64,000 nt of DNA, taken from Mytilus californianus. Lineage: Eukaryota; Mollusca; Bivalvia; Mytilida; Mytilidae. The stretch spans positions 55,355,318 to 55,419,317 of the forward strand of contig NW_026262593.1 in NCBI RefSeq assembly GCF_021869535.1. Reading direction: 5' to 3'. Under the pieces are notes generated by a model. That model ran no database searches, was not told the origin of the DNA, and worked only from the letters and a program-made list of their open reading frames with translations. Both the position numbers and the translations under genes were made by a program. This document shows, in pieces, positions 14,691 through 24,438 of the stretch (the first letter of the stretch is position 1; the number at the start of each line of letters is the position of its first letter).

Positions 14691-15978
14691 TTCAGCCTTT
14701 TATATGTATTCGTAACCTTAAATCTGTCTTTTATTGATGTAAGAACAAAATTTGGATTATTGTCATAAAACAAACATTGCATGACATATAATCAATTATC
14801 TCCCCTGACTTTGCCATTTAAGTATATTTTATCAACACGTTGATGGCATGGACATATATCTATAGAGCAGAAAAATAATTGTTTCTATCATATAACAACT
14901 ACACTAGCTGTTACAGTAATAAAAATGTAACACCATTAAGAGTCAGTAGATTATCACAAACATACATTGTCTGTTAAAATATCTACTTGGTGGAAAGTTC
15001 TGCTCTTAACATTGTAGACTCGAGCATATTTCATACCTATACTAATTGTCAGGTAAAAAGAGAACAACTGTTTTGGTTTAAATATTCTTTGATAATTAAC
15101 TTATTATTGTATCAAGGCATTTATTTATACAGAAACTGTATTAGTGATAACAAAACAACAAAATATATACAAACTTATTGTCTGTCATAACTCTTACTAA
15201 ATATATACTTTGCATGAATTGTTAGAAGTAATTATCTTGTAAGGTACTTATACCTAGACTTTCATTTAGATTTGGCACAACAAACTATACATCTATTTTT
15301 TTGTTTTTTGGTGGACTGACAACACAGGTAACCGACAAATACACAATGAAAGTCGTTTAAAAATTAAAATTAATATATCATATTTTTATTCAACTCCTGG
15401 TCCAGTAAGTGCAAGCTTTTGAACTCATTTGGCATCTGTTGTCTTGAGTTGTCACATGTACACTTTTTGTCTTGCCTCAACGAGGTTGAAAAAGCAAGAT
15501 TTGGCCGTACTGTTTTCGGCCTTAGCGGCGGCTTCAACAATGTATTAGTTTGTGATTAGGTCAGTTTTTTGGGAACCACTAGTAGTAGGTCAATGATATT
15601 TGGTGTGCAGTTGTATAAGCATTCGCACATCTTATTTCCATGGAGATTATTTGGTCCCACCCCTCAGTCATGGTCTATTGACTTGGAAACGTTTGCTTAG
15701 TTTACATGTATTAGTTTGTGATAAGGTTTGTTTAAGGGGAACCACTAGTGGTACGTCAATGATATTTTGTATGCAGTTGTATTAGCACATCTCATTTCCA
15801 TGGAGATTATTTTGTCCTGCCCCTTCAGTCATGGTCTATTGACTTTAAATTTTTGCTTAGTTTGCATGCATTAGTTTGTGATTAGGTCAGTTGAAGGAGA
15901 ACCATTAGTGGTAGATCAATGATATTTTGTATGCAAATGTATTATCATTGGTACATCTCATTGCCATCAATATCATAT

Positions 15979-17191
15979 TGTAACGCCTCTGGTATAGCAC
16001 TACGAAGCTTAATATTTGTGTGTGTGTGTATTTAATTATTTTACACGATATAAAAATCAACATTGGTAGCAGGCCTTTCAGTAACTTTCACTGGTAATTG
16101 TGAAATTGCAATGGTAACTTGCAAAACTTGGTAGCTGGACTGAGCAGTCTAAGACACTGGTTTCTTATTCTTAAGATAAAATATAACAAAAACAGTTATA
16201 AGTTTAACAATGACTATTTAATCAGTCATAATTCAATATATATATGTTATAAATAAATAACCCCAGAGCGAAAACAGTACAGAGACCCTCATTGGACGTT
16301 ATTCGTCGTACGTAAACATGGGAAAAGTTGTAGTATTATAGTCAATAATCTAGGTCACTTGGTCAGGTCATAAATATATATATATAATCGGGGTAAACAT
16401 TAACCTGGTAATGGTTTGAAGATGATGGTTCACAGGTGGCTCGCTCTGGTAACTGTGGTATATGGAACAAAATGGTCAAATTTCCGTGAGCTGTGAACTA
16501 ACTAGAATCGTCTGCTACAACCGTTTATATAGTACCGGAAGTCCGCGGACACAGAAAGTGTGTCCGTTACTATAGGGATAAGTGTGTCCGGCGAAATAAC
16601 ATAGTGATTGGTTATTAAATCACATATACATAGTAAAGGGCTCTGGAAACTAGGCCATCTCTGTCAATTCCGATTGGTCTTTAAAACCGGAAGTTCCCAC
16701 GGCAATAATATAGAAGATGGCGCAAAAACAAATAGGAATGTACAACTGTCGAGGGAAAAAGGGAGATATGGGCCTATCAAAGATAACCCTTAGTGGGAAC
16801 GTACCCTGGTTACAATATAGACCCTTAACGTGATCGAATAAAACAGGTGATCAAAATGGGACAAGCGATATACAGGTCAAACTAAAGCTGGGAACATGTC
16901 AAGGTACCCCCCTGGTCAAACAGTGAGAACGAACCCTGTCCTAACTATATTTCCCATAAACAATAATATAATACATACAATACAATATAATACGGCCGCG
17001 ATACCTGAAATATAAAGTGTTCATCTCCATAGTCCTTCCGTTCATAATATATAAACAACAGTGCAGCTCCGAGTAGCGGAACACGAAAATGAAAGTGAAA
17101 GTAAAAATGAAATCTCTGAGCAACACAAGAAAAGAATAAAACATGATACATATAAACCTATCATCCTTATCTCCTACCCTTAGGCATAACA
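15979..17191 (-). repeat. 3' LTR of the Ty3/Gypsy element
   Basis: It is 1213 bp and the partner of 24439-25655. Differences are scattered substitutions and a few 1-3 bp indels. It is preceded, in element direction, by the polypurine tract. Confidence 0.95.
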
Positions 17192-17208
17192 CTACCCCCC
17201 ACCCAGGG
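17192..17208 (-). other. Polypurine tract before the 3' LTR
   Basis: On the - strand this reads CCCTGGGTGGGGGGTAG and directly abuts the TG of the 3' LTR. This is the expected position for plus-strand priming. Confidence 0.8.
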
Positions 17209-17627
17209 TTAAAAAGGGTTCGTCCTCGAACTAAAAATAAGAGACCTACTTACCAAGCACTTACCTACAAAATGTACCCTTAAAATAAACCCTTACTCTT
17301 CTGTTGGTGATGATGTTGGCTGGTCGGATGTCCATACTTCTTTCATCTCTAGGATGGTACCATCTGGTAGGTAGCAACGTTCGTCCTTCATTATGGTCCT
17401 AACACCAATTGGAACAAGCTGTCTTTTGTATCTAGCTTTCTGTGATGTCCTGCATAGGTTTACTTTCTATTGTAAGGTATTAGCCAAAAGGTGTGTGTGA
17501 TATTGTGATGGAGTTCCAGCAAAGAATAATCTTGGGTCCAGGCAAAGTGATCGTGGTTGTCTTTTTCTAGTGAGATGGGTTTTACATTCCATAGGTGTGT
17601 GGGTACTGAGCAATCAATAACAGGTGA

Positions 17628-18428
17628 CTAAGAGTTGGTAGGAATCTCCTTTGGTTTTATATTCAAATTATTAGCGGGTTTCAATTTCATAGAAAGATCT
17701 AAAGGTTCTTCTTGGTTGGTGGTAATTGGGTCTTCTGGTGTACATGGTGTTATGGTCCTGGTCATAGTTAAATCTAAAATTTGTTCTGTTGGTTCTTGAT
17801 GATTAATACTAGTTGCAATGGAAAATGAAGGTGATGGTTGTTGTTGATCAATAATGGTGGCTATAGAAACTAGAAGTGATGGTTCAGGTTTATATAAAGT
17901 GATAGAAGGTTCCTGTGGTTCCAAATCGATGTCAATGGAGAAGTTGTCTGGAGAATTAACTGGTGACAGGTCTTGCAAATACTTGGAGAAGAGTTGGTCT
18001 GAAGGAATAATACATTCTGGTGGTGGCTCTTCATTGAGAAGTTGTCTCATTGGTGATGGAGTGCGGGGCTCCACACCTAACAGGTCTGAGAAATCCGGCA
18101 TGCTGACCTCCAGGAATTCTGTTAGCTGCCTGGTTGTCTCAGTGGAAATTGGTCTGTCTTCTGGGATGTATTCCTCCGTCTCAGTCTCACATACATAGTT
18201 GTTTCTGGTGGTAATAAGGTTTGTGTATTTCTCGTGGCATTTTTCATGTTGTTTTACTCTGTAGCCATCACACTTTGATTGCGAATAAGGGCACCAGCGA
18301 CACTTGATGAATTCATGACTGTGGGATCTCCTTCTGTGCCTTTGGAGGCTGTCTTTTACCGGAAATCTCTTCCCACAGTCATCACATTGGAAAGGGTATA
18401 TATAATTGGTTTTCACCACATCACTCAT
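17628..18428 (-). CDS. Retrotransposon-borne C2H2 zinc-finger protein with CtBP-type motifs (ORF3)
   Basis: This intact 266-codon frame runs from ATG (18426-18428) to TAG (17628-17630). It lies on the element's coding strand between integrase and the 3' LTR, the place of env in errantivirus-like elements. Finger 1 is canonical (C15-X2-C18-X12-H31-X4-H36). Finger 2 is atypical (C43-X2-C46-X14-H61-X3-H65). The remaining 200 residues are acidic, Pro/Ser/Gln-rich and probably disordered, with a TPSP stretch and two short motifs, QILDLTM and PLDLSMK, near the C-terminus. The second fits the PxDLS motif that binds the corepressor CtBP. No signal peptide or membrane segment is present, so it is not an envelope. 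It is preceded by a splice-acceptor-like TTTTGCAG/C. Function is inferred only: a nuclear DNA- or RNA-binding regulator of the element or host. It could be a captured host gene. Confidence 0.85.
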   Translation of the reverse strand: MSDVVKTNYIYPFQCDDCGKRFPVKDSLQRHRRRSHSHEFIKCRWCPYSQSKCDGYRVKQHEKCHEKYTNLITTRNNYVCETETEEYIPEDRPISTETTRQLTEFLEVSMPDFSDLLGVEPRTPSPMRQLLNEEPPPECIIPSDQLFSKYLQDLSPVNSPDNFSIDIDLEPQEPSITLYKPEPSLLVSIATIIDQQQPSPSFSIATSINHQEPTEQILDLTMTRTITPCTPEDPITTNQEEPLDLSMKLKPANNLNIKPKEIPTNS

Positions 18429-18445
18429 GCTGCAAAATATAAAAT
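18429..18445 (-). promoter_or_regulatory. Candidate splice acceptor immediately before ORF3
   Basis: On the - strand a T-rich tract ends in TATTTTGCAG with one base (C) before the ATG. This fits production of ORF3 from a spliced subgenomic RNA. No matching donor was identified near gag. Confidence 0.45.
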
Positions 18446-19010
18446 AAAATCCATTTTAAACATAATGGCTTGCTAAGGTTCTGGTATCAAATTATATATA
18501 TACAGGTATTTGCATATATATATGTATAAATACACACAAGAAAACAAATGTCTGGTTACTGTAACTTTTATAAATATAACATCAATGGTTTTTTTCATAA
18601 CGCATTTCATGTACATGTATACAACATCTATCAACGAAGAAATCACTGGTAATGTGAATTATTAAAAATGAGGTATAAACCTTCATACTATGCACATGTA
18701 CAATACACATGTATGAACAGGATGAATAATAAATCTTTTTTTTTTTATTATTATAAATGCACCAACTTCGTATGGTGTTAATTTTCCTTTAGTCACTGGT
18801 TTCATGACTAACCGCTTTGTATATATATATATATATAGCCTACATATAACTTTTGGTATTTATAAATACATGTTTCAATCGAAATTAAAGGTTCTCACTT
18901 CATTAATATTCAGGTAATTGAACTATTAACAACAATAAATATAACAAACAAACACATTGAATATCACTCAAATTACTGGTAATAATAAACATATCTATAT
19001 TATAACAATA
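18446..19010 (-). other. Non-coding spacer between integrase and ORF3 in the retrotransposon
   Basis: About 580 bp of AT-rich sequence with TA microsatellite runs (about 18822-18837). No frame or motif was recognised. Confidence 0.55.
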
Positions 19011-19612
19011 TCAGTCATGGTCTGTCTGTTCTCTGTCTAGTTTATTCTTGACTTGAAGTCTGGTATTTTGGGCTGGTTCCCCTAACGGTTGATACCACCT
19101 TTTCATATTTCCTTGAAAAAGTTTAAGTCTGTTCACATGAACCACTTTAAATTTCATTTTTGGGCCTTCCTGAATTTTATATAAAACATCTGAAAGCACT
19201 TTAATAACAGTAAAGGGGCCGGACCACCGCATTTGAAATTTTGGTGAACGTCCTTTATATTTCCTGGGGTCATGTAGGAGTACTCCATCTCTAACTTTAA
19301 AAGTGGGAAAAGTACAAGAGAGGTCATAACGCCTCTTTTGTCGCTCACTTGCACTAATAAGGCGGTCTCTAACTACTTCATGGACCTTTTCTATTTTATC
19401 TGTCAACTTATCAACATAGTTGGTTACACTATATTTATTAAGTTTAATTCCACAAGCCCCCCCCCCCCCCTCCCATAAATTAAATCTATTGGCAGCCTCA
19501 CTTCCCTGCCCATCATCATGAAACATGGCGTTTCTCCTAAGGTTTCATGAACTGATGATCTATAGGCCATCATTAGATAGGGTAAATATTGGTCCCAGTC
19601 CTTCTGGTGTTT
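19011..19612 (-). pseudogene. pol: Integrase C-terminal part (GPY/F-type module), split by frame changes
   Basis: After the frame change near 19615, the next stretch reads in a second frame through the end of the integrase core (a conserved MMAYR-type helix, 19480-19600). It enters a G14 run on the - strand (19457-19470), after which reading continues in a third frame to TGA at 19011-19013. That last part holds the GPY/F-type motif (RWSGPFTVIKV) and the HVNRLK motif that usually closes Gypsy integrases. No chromodomain is seen. Both breaks sit at homopolymers, so sequencing or assembly error is possible. Confidence 0.85.
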
Positions 19613-22275
19613 TTGTGCACAAATTTACTTATCATGTCCTCGATTGTTCGATTTAATCTTTCCACTAATCCTAAACTTTGGGCATGAAATGGACTATTCC
19701 TGGTCTTGTGAATATGTAATTTATTGCACAATTGAATAAACAAATCAGAGGTAAATTGAGATCCCTGATCAGTATGTATTTGTTGGGGGAGACCATAACG
19801 GCATATAAATTCTTCCAGCAGCTTATCTGCTACAGTTTGGGCTTCAATATGAGGTACTCCATATGCTTCAGCATATCTGGTAAAATAATCTGTCACAACA
19901 ATGACATATTTATTACCCTTATAGGTTCGGGTCACTGGACCTAAAATATCAAGGGATACCCTTTCCAAAGGTTCCCCAACAATATATGTTTTCATTTGTC
20001 CCCTGGTATGATGGGAAGGCTGGTTCCTTTTCTGACACTCAGTGCAACGCTTACACCACCTTTCTACAAAACTGGTGTACCCAGCCCAATAAAACCCATG
20101 CCTAATTCTGGCTATAGTACGTTTAAATCCTAAATGCCCCCCTAACTGATCATTATGTAACAGTAGCAACGCACGGTTTCTATCTGCACTTGGTAAAACA
20201 TATTGTAAATTTACATCATTGGTTGTGGTATTTTCCCACTTTCTATAAAGTATTCCACCAACAACTGTTAGTCTATCCCATTGACTCCAATAGGTTTTAT
20301 GGTGTTGACTCAGATGAGAAATTTCTGGCCACTTTGGTTTTTCTGAACACTTTTTCCAAGTCAAAACTCTAGAAATAACAGGGTCATTTAATTGGGCTTG
20401 TTTAAATTCTTCAGGGGTCTTATTGTTAAACCAATTGGTAGTGATAGGGGTATCTTCAGTTTCATTTTCATCCAACATATTAATTGACCTTATTGTTGGA
20501 TTTTCAATTTGGTAACTAACTTCAGTCACATCTCTGGTATCACAGTGTTTACAATTAACACATGGTCTTCTAGATAGACCATCAGCATTTCCATGCTTTA
20601 AACCAGCACGGTGTTTTATAATGAAAGTATAGGTTCCTAATATTTCTAGCCAACGGGCTAGTTGACCTTCAGGGTTCTTAAAATTCTTGAGCCAGTTAAT
20701 GGCTCCGTGGTCAGTTCTCACAGTGAATTTGACCCCGTACAAATAATGATGAAAATGTTTCACTGCTAAAACAATAGCCAACAATTCCCTTCTAGTAACA
20801 CAATATTGTCGTTCAGGTTTTGATAAAGTACGACTAAAATACGCAATAACACACTCTTTGCCTTCATCATTGATTTGGGATAAAACTGCCCCCACCCCTG
20901 TGCCACTGGCATCGGTATCTAAAATAAATTCCTTATCAATACAAGGATATATTAGAATTGGGCTAGTCATAAGTGCCTTTTTCAGAATATTGAAGGTTGT
21001 TTCACATTCAGCATTCCATTTAAAAATCACATTCTTTTCTGTAAGTCTATGTAAGGGTCGGGCTATTTTTGAAAAATCTTTAATGAATTTTCTATAGTAA
21101 GAACAGGTTCCAAGAAAACTTCTTACATCCTTAACATTGGTTGGCATGGGCCATGACTGTACAGCCTCTGTTTGTATTGGATCTGGTGAAATACCCTCTG
21201 CGTTCACGACATGTTCCAAAAATGATACTTTCTTTTGAAAAATAAAACACTTTTTAGGAGCAATTTTCAACCCAGCCAACTGATTTCTATCAAAAACTTC
21301 TTGGAGCCTGGTAATGTGCTCCTCAAATGATTTAGAAAACACAATGATGTCATCTAGGTAGATTACACAAATTTCCCATTGTAACCCAGATAAAATATAT
21401 TGCATAAGTCTGGAAAAGGTGGCACCAGCGTTACACAGACCAAAAGGCATACGAGTAAATTCAAAAAGGCCTTTACTGGTAACAAAAGCTGTTTTAGCCG
21501 CGTCTTGAGGGTCCATGCCTACTTGGTGATAACCACTAGCCAAATCGAGAGTACTGAACCATTGGTTTCCCCTTAGAGCGTCAAGGCAGTCCTCTATTCT
21601 TGGCAAAGGAAAATTATCTTTAATAGTCATTTCGTTGACTAAGCGAACATCTATGCACAGGCGAATTGACTGGTCTCGCTTGCGAACAACTACAATAGGG
21701 GAGCTCCATGGTGACTGGGAATGACGTATAATACCCCCCTCAAGCATTCGTTGAATTTCTTCGTCAACTTCCTTCCTTTGATCCAAAGGTACACGTCGTG
21801 GGTTTTGTTTTATAGGATGAGCATCTCCTGTATTTATTTTATGTTGTATTATGTCTGTCCTACCCAGGTCATTTTTGGACATTGCAAAGGCTCCAGAGTA
21901 TTTAGTTAAAAGGTCAACTACAATTTTGCATTGATCCACCTTAAGGTTACTTTTACATTTTTCAATCTCAACTTGCATATGTTCAGGTAAAACTAAATCA
22001 GGTTCTGCATTTATATTTCCCAGAATGTTTTCTGAACATACAGTTTCAGCTGTACCAGCACAAGTATTTTTATATAAGGTCTGGGGCAAATCAGTCATAT
22101 TCATGACTCTTAAAGGTAAATTATCTCCCTTGAATGTGCAAATAGATTTTGCAACAAGGACACCCTTGTTCTTAAAAGACTGACTGGTATTATCAAGAAT
22201 CATGGTTGTACCATAAGGTAGTTTCTCATTTGGTAGTGCATGAATAATGGTTTCACTATTAGGAGGTATTGTCAC
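19573..22275 (-). CDS. pol: Pol: reverse transcriptase, RNase H and integrase (main part)
   Basis: This is a 900-codon open frame. The RT domain covers about residues 130-345, with catalytic D244 (TLDLASGYHQ) and Y306-L-D-D309. RNase H covers about 445-560, with D453 (DTDAS), E497 and D522 (TDHGAI). The integrase zinc-binding domain has H707, H714, C744 and C747. The integrase core has D776, D836 and E872, a D-X35-E spacing at the end, as in Gypsy integrases. The polyprotein copies RNA to DNA and inserts it. The frame ends at 19573 shortly after E872 because an A run near 19612-19617 shifts reading. The integrase C-terminal part continues in other frames to 19011. The enzymatic residues all look intact. 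The start is the open-frame limit; protease lies just upstream in another frame. Confidence 0.95.
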   Translation of the reverse strand: MTIPPNSETIIHALPNEKLPYGTTMILDNTSQSFKNKGVLVAKSICTFKGDNLPLRVMNMTDLPQTLYKNTCAGTAETVCSENILGNINAEPDLVLPEHMQVEIEKCKSNLKVDQCKIVVDLLTKYSGAFAMSKNDLGRTDIIQHKINTGDAHPIKQNPRRVPLDQRKEVDEEIQRMLEGGIIRHSQSPWSSPIVVVRKRDQSIRLCIDVRLVNEMTIKDNFPLPRIEDCLDALRGNQWFSTLDLASGYHQVGMDPQDAAKTAFVTSKGLFEFTRMPFGLCNAGATFSRLMQYILSGLQWEICVIYLDDIIVFSKSFEEHITRLQEVFDRNQLAGLKIAPKKCFIFQKKVSFLEHVVNAEGISPDPIQTEAVQSWPMPTNVKDVRSFLGTCSYYRKFIKDFSKIARPLHRLTEKNVIFKWNAECETTFNILKKALMTSPILIYPCIDKEFILDTDASGTGVGAVLSQINDEGKECVIAYFSRTLSKPERQYCVTRRELLAIVLAVKHFHHYLYGVKFTVRTDHGAINWLKNFKNPEGQLARWLEILGTYTFIIKHRAGLKHGNADGLSRRPCVNCKHCDTRDVTEVSYQIENPTIRSINMLDENETEDTPITTNWFNNKTPEEFKQAQLNDPVISRVLTWKKCSEKPKWPEISHLSQHHKTYWSQWDRLTVVGGILYRKWENTTTNDVNLQYVLPSADRNRALLLLHNDQLGGHLGFKRTIARIRHGFYWAGYTSFVERWCKRCTECQKRNQPSHHTRGQMKTYIVGEPLERVSLDILGPVTRTYKGNKYVIVVTDYFTRYAEAYGVPHIEAQTVADKLLEEFICRYGLPQQIHTDQGSQFTSDLFIQLCNKLHIHKTRNSPFHAQSLGLVERLNRTIEDMISKFVHKNTRRTGTNIYPI

Positions 22276-22282
22276 TGGCTTG

Positions 22283-22729
22283 TCAATTGATTTTTTTAAA
22301 CAAACTAGGTATTTGACTCTCTAAATGACAGTCCACAGTTTGACTATTCAATAAAAGATTTTTATTTGGTACATCAATCACACATTGATTGTTATACATG
22401 AAATCATATCCTAGTACAACAGGTATGTCAATATCAGCAACCACAAAAAATTGGTATATGTACTGATTGTCTATTAATAATGGTAACTTAATGGTGCCTA
22501 ATGGTCTAACATTATGCCCGTCGGCCATTTTCAAGTTATTTTCATATGGTTGTAATTTGATTTTACAATGCTCAGGTAAACTATCAAAAATTTTGGGGTT
22601 TAAAACACTCATAGATGCCCCAGTATCAATTAAACAATGAATGGTTCTACTAAAAATTTCAACTTTCATGAATAACCCATCATGATCATGAGTTTTCACT
22701 TTAAAATATTGGATCTTTTCGAAATACAA
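22283..22729 (-). CDS. pro: Retroviral-type aspartic protease of the Ty3/Gypsy element
   Basis: This 148-codon open segment carries the catalytic triplet DTG (D35-T36-G37, in IDTGAS) and later the hydrophobic VVLGYDF flap-end motif common in Gypsy proteases. It would cleave Gag and Pol. It has no ATG at its start and is presumably made as part of Gag-Pol; the open frame begins after a stop near 22736, in a different frame from the zinc-knuckle frame of gag. It runs into an A7 run (about 22291-22297) and ends at 22283, just short of the RT frame. Reading changes by one base at that run, so protease and RT were probably once one continuous frame, or a frameshift joins them. The start coordinate is the open-frame limit, not a proven start. 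Confidence 0.85.
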   Translation of the reverse strand: MYFEKIQYFKVKTHDHDGLFMKVEIFSRTIHCLIDTGASMSVLNPKIFDSLPEHCKIKLQPYENNLKMADGHNVRPLGTIKLPLLIDNQYIYQFFVVADIDIPVVLGYDFMYNNQCVIDVPNKNLLLNSQTVDCHLESQIPSLFKKIN

Positions 22730-22763
22730 GGTTCAGCTGGGAGGTGACCCTCACTGCCAGCGA

Positions 22764-24325
22764 CTAACAGTTTCCCTTGTTTGAGGAATTTGTTGTAGAC
22801 ACTTCACTTCTTATTTGGTTATTTGGTCGGTTAAAACCTTGGTTGTTATTATATTGACCACTTTTCATTTGCTGAATAAATTGATTGTTGTCAGTCATGC
22901 GTTTTTGACAATCCCTTTTAAAATGTCCTAGTTCCCCACAATAATAGCATGCCCCTTTTCCTGAATTTCCCCCTTTAAAATAGGTTTTCGGTGCATATAA
23001 TTGTTATTAATTTCACTGACCTCTGCAAGGTTCCTTAAATTTGGTTTTCTGTGGCTTGAATGAAAAGCTTCATATTTCAGAGCCAAATTAAGGGCATCAT
23101 CAATAGCATCAATATTTGATTGGGTAAGAGCCCAAGCAAGGTCATAATCATTCAATGCTTTTCTAAAGCTACGGTAAGCAAGACTATCTAGAACTTCTTG
23201 GTGTGCTTTTGGATAAGCCAAACGGACAAGTCTTTTAATATCCTGTGCAAGTTCAGGCAAACTTTCCCCCCTTCTCCTAATTCTTGTGTCAATTTGTGTT
23301 TTGTACAGTTCAGTCTGGTTATCTGGTGCAAACCTTCTAGTTAAAGTATTTACAAGCTCACTATAAGATGGGGGACAATTAGTATTGATAGCACCAATTG
23401 CTGCAAGTGCATCATTTTGCATGCAAGAAATTAATTTTAAAGCTTTAATTTCAATAGACCAGACATTTAATTGTGCAACAATCTCAAAATGCACTTTATA
23501 ATCTGACCAGTTTGATTTCCCGTCATAACTGTTGGGTTTGGTGTAGCCAACATTCCCTGAATTATGGTTATTAAAACTAATACTTGGGCTAGATGCAACA
23601 TTTATTGGTTTGTCAATCTGCGGACATGTAACAGGTACTGGTTTCATAAACATGCCTGTACTTGGTGTGGTCTTAGTATTTTCAATAGGTATGAAGGCAC
23701 TAGGAACATGACCTGATGTAAGGTTCTCAGGGTTTTGTAGGTTTTGGTTGTTTGATTTATTTTGGTTATTTATTTCATGCACACTAGGACCAGAACTAGC
23801 AAGATGTGTGGTATCCACATTTGAACCTGGAGACGGTTTATCATTAAAACTGGCTTTCAAAGGGAAAAGCTTATCTAAAATATAATCAGCTTGCTTTTCC
23901 ATTGCTGTAGTGAGTTTCCTCATTTCACCATGAAGGTTCACAAAATTATTTTCTAATTTTGTGTTGATTTCCACAGATTAGTTTTCTTACTTTGTATCAA
24001 ATTCTTTTGACATGTCACTTAATCTGGTGTTAAATTGTGATGACAGGTTCTCAATTTTTCTATTGGTATATTCATTATAATTATCAAATTGGTCTTTGAA
24101 TAGTTGGTTCTCTTCAGCTTGGTCATTTAAACCTTTGTGTAAATGGCTAACAATACCAGTTAATACATCAAATTTGGTTTGTATAGTATTAAAATAAGGT
24201 GGTTGCACGGCAGATGGTGATAATATTTCAGGAGAGGTCATATTTGTATGGGAACTTTGACCGCTTGAAATTGGTGATTCTCTTGCACTTGAAGCTTCAG
24301 ATCCAAATGCACTATTTTCACTCAT
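22764..24325 (-). pseudogene. gag: Gag of the Ty3/Gypsy element, interrupted
   Basis: Gag is the structural protein that builds the virus-like particle and packages RNA. The ATG is at 24325. The first segment (24325-23990, 112 codons) is Ser-rich, then coiled-coil-like, and ends in TAA at 23987-23989, with a second in-frame TAA at 23978-23980. The same frame continues from 23974 with a typical retrotransposon gag core (Trp- and Leu-rich helices, about residues 130-320 of the segment). A frame change near 22994-22999, where an AT step appears repeated, shifts reading into the frame that holds one CCHC zinc knuckle (22908-22949, C-X2-C-X4-H-X4-C). That frame ends in TAG at 22764-22766. So there are two stops and one frame break. 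They could be real decay or assembly errors. Pol follows in another frame. Confidence 0.85.
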
Positions 24326-24413
24326 TTTATGTCAGTAGAGTTAATAAAATTTAAACTTTTATTTAATTTTATGTTTCACTTTATGTCAAGAAAAAAAAAA
24401 CTGGGTTTATAAA

Positions 24414-24436
24414 TCGAATCCCACCGCCGGTCACCA
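24414..24436 (-). other. Primer-binding site, 2 nt downstream of the 5' LTR
   Basis: The - strand starts TGG two bases after the LTR end. Its complement reads like the 3' end of a tRNA: the T-loop core TTCGAAT, then a stem, and a CCA end. The T-arm TTCGAATCCCAC is typical of Leu/Ser tRNAs, but the acceptor part seems one base long for a standard tRNA-Leu. The exact tRNA is not fixed. Confidence 0.75.
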
Positions 24437-24438
24437 AA

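Noticed and set aside
16608-17192. Open frames within the LTR, both strands
   Set aside because: They lie in LTR sequence, are short and have no motif. The equivalent frames in the other LTR differ by indels.
17854-18198. 114-codon frame on the + strand
   Set aside because: It is the antisense shadow of the zinc-finger ORF.
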